From assembly GCA_009767595.1 (NCBI GenBank), contig VSDK01013725.1:332979-396978 (forward strand): DNA of 64,000 bases. The letters run 5' to 3'. This DNA comes from Symbiodinium kawagutii (taxonomy: Eukaryota > Sar > Dinophyceae > Suessiales > Symbiodiniaceae). Below the pieces are notes generated by a model. It ran no database searches. It saw nothing but the letters and a program-made list of their open reading frames with translations, and was not told the DNA's origin. Shown piece by piece: positions 1-12,300 of this stretch; the first letter of the stretch is position 1; each line of letters starts with the position of its first letter. The translations under genes were made by a program, and so were the position numbers.

Positions 1-2660
1 TGCAATGGTCTTCAATGCTTCTATCTGTGTAGATATAGACACATATGCCGTATCCAAACAAATATCTATCTCCTGTAGATGCATGTAAATTGCAAAGACA
101 TAGACGAATAGATATTCATACTGAGTGTGGAAGGTATGGCTGCGACCGAGCCCGTCAATCTGTCCATCCCGGCCTCAACATCTCACTGCTGCAAGAAACA
201 TGGGACTTCAGATGCAATGTGGAGATTGAGATCTCATGGCATCATGGTTGTGGCGATAAGTGGGTGAGGGCCACGAAAGCGCTTCTAGTACTTTTTCCTG
301 TTCAGTGTACTCGATTAGTCGCAGTGTATGAAACAAACTATAGACTAGAGACATGAAACCATGTGAGGTTGTGTACCTAGTTTGTCATTCTATGTGGCCT
401 TGACCACGAGCACCCCGTAGTTTATCATTTGGCGTCATGATTTCCACGTGGCTGCGCGGCTACCCTTCCGGGGACAAGAAGCCAAATTGGGCGGCATCAC
501 ACATGTCTCAATGATTCTCAATGCAAAAGCGACATCTGGATGGATGGGTGACCATCCTATGTCTCCTCGTTGACCAAAATGAGTTGTTTTAAAATGTTTC
601 AAACACCTACGCTGAGTTTCGTTTGGTTCCTTAGTTTCAGGGTGGGATCTCAACCCATTTTCTCCAAGTTTATCGGTCACATGACCCAAGTCGGTGGTCA
701 AATTCGTATATATGATTCATAAACACTGGTAAAATTGTGGTAAATAGCTAAACAATGCTCAATGGATTTTAATAGTCAATAGTAATACTGTAGTGGCTGG
801 CTCGGCTTGGGCACCGACAGAACTACTTCAATGTTCCAGCAAGGAACCACCAAAAACATACCACTGTCCCAAAATCTGATGACTCTGATGGGAATGCTGA
901 AGAGCTTGCCAATGATAATCCCCCAGATGGATTTCTTCAAATTCGGAAACCACCAATTTGTTGGGAAATGTTTGGAATACCTTACGGATACAATGTGGGC
1001 CCAAAAGAATTGTTTGAAGTTGGACAACCATATTAATACTGGTTGTCGGTTGGAATCACCCCTATGAAAAATATTAGTGAACAATTATTGCACACCCTTC
1101 AGGCCTTTGCCCACGGAACCATTTGTGGACAATCATGAGGGAAAATAGAACTTGTTCGAAACCACCAAGCAACAATTGTTTGATCATTATTGTTGAATAG
1201 TATCCCCTATTATTAGCCATTACGGACCATCGTTGAAACCACCGGCCAAATGACAATAATCATCCAGTTTGTTCCTCATTTATAGCAATAAACCAGCCAT
1301 TTTGGGGTCCCCTATGGCTTGAGAACCCCCCATATGAATAAGTGGTTCGAGTCATGGTAGTTTGCCAAGTGCTTTTCACCAACGGCGAAAAAACCCGTTT
1401 CCTCCCTTTGCGACTCGCCTGCAATGCATAGGCCACATCTGTGGCCGACAATTCATCCTGAACTGCGCGCGAAGGCCGAAGGGCAGGGTGTTTAAAGGGC
1501 ACGACTTACACAAATAAGTTAGGTACTCTCTCGTAAGCTAACACAACAATGGAAAATCCGCCAATTAATTGTGGTTTCCCAGGGGTTCTCTATAGAATAT
1601 GGATGAATATGGTGATTTTCCATTGCTATGTGAGTTTACCGGAGGGTATCTGTATCCTGTATCAATCAGATATCCAGTACTTATCAGGGCTACACTGATC
1701 ATTTAGATGTCTCCTGCATCATTCAGATATAATCAGAATGCCTTATGCCTTTGATGCGTGTAATCATCCAAACAAGTAAGCATCAAAACATATGTCTATC
1801 TATCAGTATGCAAGGACAAACAACGAACAAGTAATCAACCGTGGAACCAAGCAAGCAGAAGCACCAGAAATTGGTGCACAACAAGCACCCAAATAAGTTC
1901 TCATCAGATTCGAAAGTAGCGATTCCACTGCTTAAGAGTTTCGATTCGGATTAATCAATGTGGACGAGTATTTTTAGCTAGACTAGGCCAATTTGCAATG
2001 GGGTAGCAAAAGAAAGGCGCATAGCCAGTTAGACACCTGCTGTTGTCGAGTCATATCCCTTCAGAAGCTTCAAACAGGGAAACAATTCTGATGCCCAAAC
2101 AATTGACACTGCTGTGTGGCGTTTGTGCCAAACAAACACGATACAAATAGGCTAGTTTAGGCTGAATCAGCATTCTAGCAGCAGCTGGTCACCTCGGCTT
2201 TTCATTTCATACCACGGCATGTCATTTGAAGACAAATTGAATGGTTTGTCATGACAAATGCCCAAACCATTCATGGCTTAATCAGTCGGAAAAGTGTGAG
2301 TTGATCAATGTTAGGGATCAGTCTCTTTTGGCAAACCTGTCTGGGGAGGCTCAAGTGCTCAGCACATAAATTCGCAGCCGCCGAATGTCAAGGAGTCAGT
2401 GGTGGCTGGCTACACCGGTGGTGGATGAGTCCATGACCTGAAAAAACTGTGGGGATGTTCATGAATTTCCTTGATCGGTATTACCCCGCATCTTGTCTTA
2501 CGCTGTTTATTCACTTTTTTGATTTCAAGTGTTCCCTCTGGCAATCGAACATGGCTGGCTGGAGAATCCACCATTCAACAATGGTTTACTTAGTGGGAAT
2601 GTTCATTGTCCAACCCGCAACGCTTGAATATCAAAGGGTATTGATTTTCCTACTCCAAGT
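1..2660. other. Non-coding left edge
   Basis: No supported gene. Contains one diverged M1 right half near 1,258-1,340 and an inverted-repeat element at about 1,523-1,658. A short minus-strand block near 1,420-1,490 ends at a GC-type donor (GCGAGT) but is not recognisable. Confidence 0.5.
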
Positions 2661-2663
2661 CAT

Positions 2664-2768
2664 TCGGGTGTTTCTCAAAACAGGGACCCCCCAAAAAAAG
2701 TTGGTTTACTACTGATGACTATTATTGGATGATTCGATGGGTCCCCCTATTACGAAAAACACCACCAT
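2664..2768. mobile_element. M1 inverted-repeat element
   Basis: Starts TCGGGTGTTTCTCAAAACAG and ends with its inverse, TACGAAAAACACCACCAT. The core carries the family's GTTGGTTTACTACT and GGATGAT segments. It is directly followed by a second M1 copy. Confidence 0.75.
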
Positions 2769-2850
2769 TTGGGTGTTTCTCAAAATAGGGGTACCCCCAA
2801 ATCATCCATTATTAGCTATTTACAGTAACAAACCAGCCATTTTTGGGGAC
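2769..2850. mobile_element. M1 inverted-repeat element, right end lost
   Basis: Begins GGGTGTTTCTCAAAATAGGG, carries CCCCCAAATCATCC and AACCAGCCATTTTTGGGG, then breaks off at GGACCAAGAAC instead of the inverted end. Confidence 0.7.
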
Positions 2851-2861
2851 CAAGAACAACC

Positions 2862-3065
2862 AGAGACGTGTGGACCACGAATCTCAACGTCGTGCCATGT
2901 TCCGCGCTTCGGGGCGGTCCAGCGGCAAGCTCTGCAATGCGCACGCTGCCGTGCCACGAAAGGCCGACCAAAGTCCTGGGACACCGACGACAGGCCCATG
3001 GGCTTAGCAACACACAACCGTGTGGCCACAACCGGGACCCAGCATCCCCACGTTGGTCATCCTTG
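2862..3065. other. GC-rich block, possibly coding
   Basis: A locally GC-rich stretch directly after an M1 element, open in several frames on both strands. On the minus strand one frame with GC-rich third positions reads SWHGSVRIAELAAGPPRS. It may be an exon of a gene extending beyond the left edge. No family recognised. Confidence 0.25.
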
Positions 3066-5031
3066 GGATATTTGTTCGGGGTAGAGGGTGTCTATGGACC
3101 CGCAGCAATGTGGAATAGTCAATAGTTGTCACATCTGCTCGTTCAGACCAGATTCGCCAGAAATAATCGACCACACAACGTTGACAAACTATTTTGGCAC
3201 CTCCGGTCACCCTCCCAAAAAAAATTCGGATACATTTGTTGGCGAGATTTGGATGCTGCGAATGGCACGACCTTTTGTTGGAAGGGGGAACACAGTTGAT
3301 CGCCGCGTGCCATCACTTTTTGCAGCAGCTGGAACTGAGGCTCGGTCCTTCCACCTACAGCTCGGAGGAGCTGATGCTTGGCTTTAACTTGATGCAAATA
3401 ACAATTCTTAACAACCAATGCTTAACACTTCGCAAGAATGATATATCAACAGGTAACAACAAGAATTGATAGCTACAATACTTAACACCTGGCATTACGA
3501 GGAACACGACACACTTAACAATTCTTTGCCATAATCAATGAGCCAAGGTGTACCCGACTGTAGGAAAAGCCTACCTAACCAGCAAGGGACGGATGGGTCA
3601 TCTGACTGTTTAGAAATGAGCATCACGACGCTCGCTTGGCAACCACGAAGAAGTTCTCACAAAAAAAAGGCATGCAGCATGCATCACAATGGATACCACT
3701 GAACTTGTTGGGACCAATCTATATAGACCGATGTTGCCACTAATGCTGTATTGATGCTGTGAGGGCTGGAGTAAATGTCATGCGGTGCAAAAGCGACCAC
3801 AAAATTGGACATACTGCGGAAGAAACAACTCTCTTCATTCACATAGCTTTGCTGGTGTAAGAAACCCTCATATATCATAGTTATCTGAAGGTTACCCATT
3901 GAGGACGAAACTAAGAAATCTTGACATTTTACCTGAAAACAACCGATGCTTTCAGAGCAGCAACACAGCCTCAGTAAAACTGGACAACAAAAGTCCTCCA
4001 CTGAGCAGGGTGTCTTTCAAGCAACGCTTGCCGCCACTCTCAGAAACGGTCTCTCTCCCTCTTTCTTTCTCTGCGCTGTGATTCCACCACCATTAAAACA
4101 ATGGTTGATTGTTTTTGGTAGATAAACACTCCTGAATTGAACAATGGTTGTTGCAGCAAAAAAATGAAAAACATGCCTGTTGGAATCCCAGAAGATACAT
4201 ATATCTGTGCCAATATGTCCATCCCTCCGTGTATCTACGCAAACTATACAAATAATTTCAAACACAACAAGTACACATGCAGGTGCGCTAGATTAAGAAA
4301 AACCAGTACTCAGCAGAAATTTACCAATTGTTCGAAAAGAAAAAGTGAGCACAGGTAAAACCCATGAAAACCCTTCTGCTGTCTGATTCAGCATCAGTTC
4401 AACTTGGATGCTCGGAAGGCCGCTGCTGCGTTCAGTTTGAGTTGCAAAAGGAGGTCTCAACCATTTGACTGAGTTGATGTTTCTTTCACTACTAGTGGTC
4501 GGTCACCAAACATCATGCTACCGCATAAATGAAGTGCAATGGCTTTCCTGCCAGGAAACAATCAAAAGGGCCCCACGCGTCACCTCTTCTCAGACTGTAA
4601 GTGCAGCACTGAATTAGCACAAGCACAAACACAAACTCGTCTCGGTGAAACGTTGGAAAATAATGCCCTACAGATCCTTGAAGAGCTCTCGCCACACCCC
4701 GCTGAGGGACTTCCTACCATACAAACCTATATGTACATGTCAAAGTCAAAGACATCTGAACATAAAAGTTTATACCAAACACATAAAAGTACTTCTGAAC
4801 AAGTACATATAGGTTCTGAACATATAGGTTTGTATTCTGTTTGGACAAACCCATACATTTGTCATATCATGAGTACTTCAGAGCTTGCCCACGTTGAGGA
4901 ACCTCTCAGAGACACTTTCGCTGCGAAAAATCCACAGCCGACAGCAAGGCATATTATACAGGTGACCTGATCATATTATCGACTATGATCATCGAGTTAG
5001 CTGCACAATATGCCTGGATTACTATCCCAGT

Positions 5032-5111
5032 GGCTCCATGTATGGTCTATTTACCTACATTTACCTATAAAATGACCCAGTTTTGTAGGTAAATATACCA
5101 TACATGGAGCC
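5032..5111. mobile_element. 80-base palindromic element
   Basis: GGCTCCATGTATGGTCTATT at one end and AATATACCATACATGGAGCC at the other; the arms extend through TTACCTACA. It lies just downstream of the UbiA stop. Confidence 0.8.
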
Positions 5112-5190
5112 CCTGGGTATGGTCAATGCTTCAGAATACCTTGAAGGCACATGCTCCTTCCCCGGTGGATGTCTCCGTGGGCTCTTGCGC

Positions 5191-5274
5191 TCACGCAGCG
5201 AAAAGGCCACGGTGCCAGATCCAAAAGACCAAGCTCAATCCCAAAGCCTGGGTCCCGCGGGCGGCGGAGGCCAA
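5191..5274 (-). CDS. UbiA last exon: final helix and stop
   Basis: Encodes LASAARGTQALGLSLVFW, then IWHRGLFAA and a TGA stop. A short loop, TQ, and a last helix followed by RGLF is how many UbiA proteins end. The acceptor is CCCAAG. The opposite strand is also open here, so the assignment rests on family likeness and position. Confidence 0.65.
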   Translation of the reverse strand: MASAARGTQALGLSLVFWIWHRGLFAA

Positions 5275-8200
5275 CTTGGGCCGCCCAAGTTAGACAGGCT
5301 CAACATGCAGGTAGTAAAGCTTATTTGGGTGTTTCTTAAAATAGGGACGCCCAAAAAATGGTCAGTTGATTCCTTCAAATGATTCATGTTGGATGATTTG
5401 GGGTACCCCTATTTTGAGAAACCACCATATATATGATCATAATGAATATATACCTATACGGTATCAAAATGTAGAGAAGAATCAACCAAGTCACTTTCAC
5501 AAATTGGCATTGAGATGCATTGAGCATAACCACAACAACAGCCGCTTAAGCTTTTCGTATTGAAGAATGTCAAGGTTTAGCTGTTGAGCTCTCTCAATTC
5601 CTAGCCATTGTGCCACGTTCCTCGCAAACAAGGCCCCCCCTGCTGCCGTGTTGCATTCTGCGCTTTCATGGCTTTTTTCTTTTCCTGGTGAGCCAGAAAT
5701 GTGGGGCTGTGTTCATGTTAGCAATAGTGATCGCTTTCTCCTTCTGAGGTTTCCTCCAAGGGACTTCTGCTGTGGACGACAGGGGAATCAACTTATGATG
5801 CGGACAACTAACAAGACCTTGTCAACACAGCGACATCGAGCGATGAAGGACGAGTCCGGTTGAGACCTGTGTACAATAGTAGCAATGAAGCATGGCAATG
5901 ATTGCTGATGTTGAGTCATGCCGCTTCGTTGTCTTTACAACGGAATTCAAGGCTTTCGACCAGTCCTGTATAAATATACATCTGATGAAAAACCAAGCAT
6001 TTGTCAACCATCCCACTACAGTTTTCAACTCTTTCCAGCTACTTCAGCAGACAACTTGATGATATACATCTAAATATACCTACGTGACATTAAATTGGAC
6101 CCCTAATTACATTGCACTGCATTGCATCATACAATCCATCGAATTAGAATCATTCATACAAACATTATATACATTTCATATCATTATTAATCAAACCAAA
6201 AAGGATGATAGGGGGTATATACTGTCTGCAGATCACATACACAAGAGGCAAGAGATTAGGTTGACACATCACGGTGTAGCTGCTAGCAAATCACGTGGTT
6301 GATGATGTCAGAAGTGCTCAATGGATGTAGCCAAATACTGACAGAAATGGCCAACACTTTCCCTGATCCCTTAATTTCTTGGCACCATGTTGAGTTCCTG
6401 CATGGAGGGTTACCATCAAAACAAACAAATGTCGATCCATCAACAAGCTAAATGATCCAAATGAATCCACAGCTATAGAACGGTATAGAAACTCTTTGTC
6501 TGTGACTTATCCAGCGTTGCCCATGGTGAATATCAAGCAGTTTCACCATCGCTAGCGTTGCTATCCTATGGGGGCATCACTTGGCACCTCTGTGAATTGC
6601 TATCCCTTGGTTCCCGAGCGACGACTTCCATGGCGCTTCAGCCCGTGCCTTGTCGTCAGTCCCGCGGAGGATTTCCAATGCGATGAAGGCGACCATACCT
6701 GGCGCTGCACCGGAAGTCCACGGTGTGGGGCTAGGGATCCTGTCGGATCCATGGCATTTCCTTAGGATTCCATAGGGCTTCCGGCAGACCCAGTGATGGA
6801 TAGCTCCACAAAGTCATGACTATGACCTCACTGATGACTGAAATGGAACCACCATACAGTTACCTCGCTTACAAGTTGATCAGTAGAGCTGGTATCTGAG
6901 TGGGTGGCTTTGACATTCTTAAATTCTGACAGCCTTTTTAATCTTTGAAATGTGCCAATGAAGGAAGTCAAACTGCGAGCTGAGGCTGAGCTGAGTACAT
7001 CAATGACTGAGTTTCAACGCAGAACATCATCCTACTGACTTCAACACAAATGAATCAGCTGCTGAATCAGATGAATCTTGCGACACAGGATCCGCCTGAA
7101 ATGCTGAAGAGCCTCATCAGAAAGTCCTCGAGAAGCTGGTCATGGTTTTGATGCGGTGCTTTTCGCTGATCATTTCCCCATTCTGAGGCGGAAAAATCTC
7201 CAAGTCAACGCATAGATCAACAAATCAGGCTGATGAACACTGGTAGACTGGTTCGGTGAGTCAGGCTCAGTGCAGACCTCATCCGAGTAAGGTCAACTGG
7301 AGGCCTAGTTGCTGTGGATTGGTTGGTTCCTGATTCAGGACCGTTCCCACGGTGAATTGGATGTGGCTATGACTCAATATTAAGCTGCCAATAATGGGGG
7401 TTAATAACCAACAAACTAAAGGGAAAACAATTGGCAGATTTGCGCTCTGGCTCAATGCTTCGCTTCGCAGGGCTCGACAGGTTACTAGATCAGACAGGGT
7501 GCCATCAAAGCGTTTGCCATGGCCTTGCCCTTTGCAGGAAATGGTTGGTTTTTTCGGTTACCAACCGCAATGATTTGGGGGGTCCCCTATGGCTTGAGAA
7601 ACCACCATTTGACCGTAGCTGGTTTACCAACTCAAATCGTCGACCGACCCCATCAGCTTTCCTCGAAGAAGTACCAGGTAACCAAACCTTCCAATGCCAA
7701 GAGAACCACCACCTCAGCGGCAAAAAAGGCGGTTGACTGCAGAATGACTCTGTTCAATTGACTGAGGTCCTACTTCTTGGTGAAATTAGGGTACTCCTCT
7801 CAAACAAAGACTGAAGAGTGCTAGGCAACTATGTGTAAATAATATAGATATATGTCTTTATTATATGTAAACATATTCCAGGATTGCTTGCGGTGATCTT
7901 TTTTGGTCGTGTTTGGTTTGTAAAACTGAAAGATTCTGGTCCCAAACGATCAACCCGTAGAATTCGAGTGCCAAAAACACCCATGTGACCCTACATGCTC
8001 CACACATCATTGGTCAAGACCTCGTCTTAAGCAAACTTCCTAAAAACGAACAGAACCAGCACAACACCTTTGTTGGGATGTTACCCTTACCCCTCAGAAT
8101 GCTTGATAGGAATTCAAGTCCAGCCACACATTGCCAACATGTTTCTTCAATATCCTTAAAACGAATTATTTGAGTATAAATGGTGTTAAGTATAAAATCA

Positions 8201-9312
8201 GTTATGTATGTTAAACAGTTATATTATTATCAGCCCGTTATTTCGGTTAAATGGTCTTAAACCTGTGACCCACCTCAACTAGGTACCTAGGACCGAATCA
8301 GTTGATCTTCACCGCTAGTGGTGAGCAACCTCTGGGCTTCAGCTTTGAACCATCACCCAAGCAGCACGGCATAAGCTTGACGTCAAGCTGCCAATGCTTT
8401 CGACAGCTCCTGGCATGTCCAGGTCTCGAATGGTTCGTGAGCTTAAAGGGTACACATCAGGGCCCAGCTAAGCAATCATGAATTGAAGCTATGCTGGCTA
8501 CAGCAAAGCAATGCGGTGCTTGGTCATGTTGACGTGGACGACCCATGGTGGATTCATGGAAGCAGTCTGGCTGTCCTTGCATAAGCCACTGCTACATTGT
8601 CATGTAAATGCATCTCCTCAGCACATAATAATAAGTCCATGAAAGTACATATTCTATAATGGTGGTAAATGTTTTGTACATACATATATATATATACACT
8701 ACATTACGTAAGAATTAACAGTATATCCGGTTGGTGGTTTCAACCCAGATAAAAAAATATTGGTCAACCATTGATCACTGGCTACTAGGGAAAATAAAAA
8801 TTTGTCAATCAAACCACCAACCAGTAGTTGTTCAACCACTATTGTTCACGCACGATTCGGACGGGTCAAATGTCCAAGGATCGTACACTTTGTCATTGTT
8901 GGTTATATTCCCCTATGACTGACCATTATTCGCTGGTTATAATCCATATGAAACCCCCTATCAACCCAGCAACGAGTAGTTGTTGAACCACTATTGTTGG
9001 TTATTGTCCCCTACTATCAACCAACAATGACAGTTGATATATCAATAATAACTATTTGTTGTACTATTGTTGATAGTAAATAGTTATTGATGTTTATAAT
9101 CCCCCTTAACAAATGTCAATTTTTAACCACCAACCAGATATGCACATCTTATGCACAAATGATGCATCCAGGCCTTGCCCAGCAAGGTCGAGGTGGTTCT
9201 GCGGCCGCACGCGCTGTCTGGATCGTAGTCCAGGAACTCGGTCCTCACAGCGGCCACAAATACGTGGAGGATCAGCCCATGGTAACCAGGCAGTGACCAT
9301 GGGAATTGGCTA

Positions 9313-9356
<44 letters not shown>

Positions 9357-12300
9357 GACCCATGATTATATCATTGATGATCTCCCTTAGTAGCTAGCTA
9401 CTACCTGGTTAGGAACCATGGGAATGACAACGTATTCATCAATGATATAACCTCCCAAGAAGGGTGGTTACTAAGTGGCATCATCCAAGTAGGGACATCC
9501 CAATTGTGCCGTTGCAGCCTTAGGACCCGCAGGTTTTCGCTGCGCTTCGCCGCTTGGTGTTTCTTTCTGATTCCGAATTTGGAACTACATTGCAGATCGC
9601 CGGCACTTCAGGCAGCGCTGCTTTAGAAGGTCGAATCTGACTAAGACTCTTAAAGGCAACTCATACTACCCATCTTTAATTGCTCTTGGCACTTCAAAGC
9701 AATGATGAACGACAGTCAATTCACCGATGTTCATGCGATGTTTCTGCCTCTGACTTCACCTTTTTACACTTGCCACACAATGGTCATGGACAGTTTACCG
9801 TGCGAAGCGTGGTAATTTGGAGGTTTCTCAAGCTATAGGGAACCCTAAAAATGGTTGGTTTACCATTATGAATGGTTGATGAAGGATGATTTAGGGGTCC
9901 CCCTATTTTGAGAAACCACCATATTCATCCAACTCTCATAAGACAAGACTTCACCTAATTGATCGTTACCACCATTGGTCTTCCCGTCACTAGCTCACTA
10001 GCTGGTGATTTGCCATCACATATAGGGGTTGATCGTATGGATCTGCAGTTGTGTCATCGAAATGCCTTGTAGGCTGAACCATTATCATGTGATCAGACTC
10101 CTAAGTTACTACTCGTGACTGTTTTCGAACACTGAACCAACGTTCGTCAAACAGAATCATAGAACCATGTAGGGAATCCCAAGGATCCCAAGACCCTAGG
10201 CATCCCACAAATGTCGATCAATGTCTAACCCGTGAACCACTGGAGGGTGAGGCATCCACCATACGGCAACGCCGACCGGTCCAGATCTGAGTCCGCAAAA
10301 CCTGGGCAGAGCCGACCAGTTGTTCTAGATATTGACGCATCACACCTGGTCCCATTAAATCATCATACCCAAAAGGTGTTTCGAGCATCAAAAACTATGG
10401 CATTCGAAATTGAACGGTGTATGGCATGGATAGTTTCGTAGAACGGCCATGGGTTGGCAACTGCTGCAGATGTTTTGATCAAGTGCGTTCTTCGGTTGGT
10501 GCCTTGAAAGATCCAAAGTATGCCATGGGACATTAATCTATGTATGTATGATTACGTATGTGTCTAGGTATCCATGTCTGATTGTGAAACTGTACATGCA
10601 TCTCTGTGTGTGTGAGTATGTCTGCATCATCAATATTCAGGAATGGTCCCCATGTTTCAAAAAGTTCTGACGAAAACAAATAGGAGACTTGTTTGGGTTT
10701 TGAGCAAAAAATGTCATAAACATGTGTGTTTCACTTGCTGCATGTTCATGCATGTTCAACGCTTCCAAATATGTTGTCGATTTGTCACAAAATGCAATTT
10801 CTAGTAAAACGCATTGTGAGCACACAACAAACATATCCGAACAGGGTGGCATCCAAACGCAGAAACATTTCAAAACATGTTTCAACATGTTTCAAAGACA
10901 TTCAACATGTTTCAAAACACTACCGGCCCATGCTGCAAAACACGACGCCTTTAAATCATGCAAAAAAAAGCATAAAAGAACCTAAGGTGGTTTGACCAAC
11001 GTGCGCAAGATTCCATGATGAATGATGACAATGTCCAATCTACCAATGGATCCAAATGGTATGTCTTTATTCCGCCAAGGCACCTGAACCAATGATTGTT
11101 ACTTAGTGGGTCACTATCCAGCACTGACCTTCCTCAACCATGCTGAATCACTGTTGACCGTACATGTCCATTCCGAACCATTGCCAATCCCACTGCAAAC
11201 CCTACCGGCAACCACCATTGGAGATATCTTCAGCTTGCCCTGGGGCCCTGGTACTTCCATGGAAGCCTTTTCACAGGTCCCAAGTTAAAAATAGCAGTTA
11301 TTTGAACAAAAACATCTCTATGCTCACATTCCTATGTCTATGTCGTCGTGATGCATAACATGGCTGTGGGTCAAAACTCCGTACCCCTGCTTCCCCCATC
11401 ATTAACCATGGTTTTCCCTATTATTGTTGGTTATTATCCACCATTATTAGTTGGTTAATTTTGACCCATAGCTACATGGCATAACCATTAGTTTCCCTAT
11501 AAAATGGTTGGTTGGTTATCATCCCCCATTGTTGGTTGGTTAACTGCTTGACCCATGGCCATATATCCACTACTATTGTTGGTTACCATCCCCTATTATG
11601 AACCATTAACCAGCTACTATTAACCATTATCATCCTCTGGTATTAACCTATAATATCTATAATTGTAGCCATATTGGTGATCCTTGCCACGTCTCTGTCA
11701 CAAGCCTTGCCCAGTCACTAGGCAGCTCATGTGAGCCCAATAGCCGAAGGGCGCCCGAGCTAAGTTGTTCACCTCGCTTGGCGCCGCGACGAGACGCGAC
11801 CCGTAACATGACCCATGCGTCACTAGTGTGCCACATGGGTGATGGAACTGGCGCCGAAGATGCCAAGCTCAACAGCACGATATGTCGACCCAGCATGACC
11901 GGTGCTTCTCAACCCCCAAATATCCAACATGAATCATTTGTCATGATTAATAATTAATCCATGATTTTTTGGGGTGCCCTGTTTTAAGAAACACGCAAAT
12001 GATTCGATGACACTGGCGCATGATAAAACCATTGCCACTCAACGGCCTCAACGAAGCAACCATCATCAGGCTGGGGTACCCCCGTCATCTGCCTGGCCAT
12101 CACACAGTCATCGTGGGGAAATAAGAGATGTCAATCAAACCACCAGCTAGTCAACCATTGGTTTCACCAGTAGAAACTGTTTAAAGGCACCAACCAGTTT
12201 TGCTACATCCTTGTGCACTTAGATGAACAGCTTTGACGCTTACCATGGTACTGGGAGAACTAGGGTCCCCTCATTGAAAGAATTGATACCCTCTGGTACT

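Noticed and set aside
9123-9356. A frame starting with 14 methionines
   Set aside because: The methionines are the (ATG)n microsatellite in the intron; only the part after the AG acceptor is coding.
11719-11772. A block reading VNNLARAPFGYWAHM in the prenyltransferase interval
   Set aside because: The exon at 9,179-9,309 supplies the same segment with a phase-perfect join to the exon at 12,479, leaving no room for this one.
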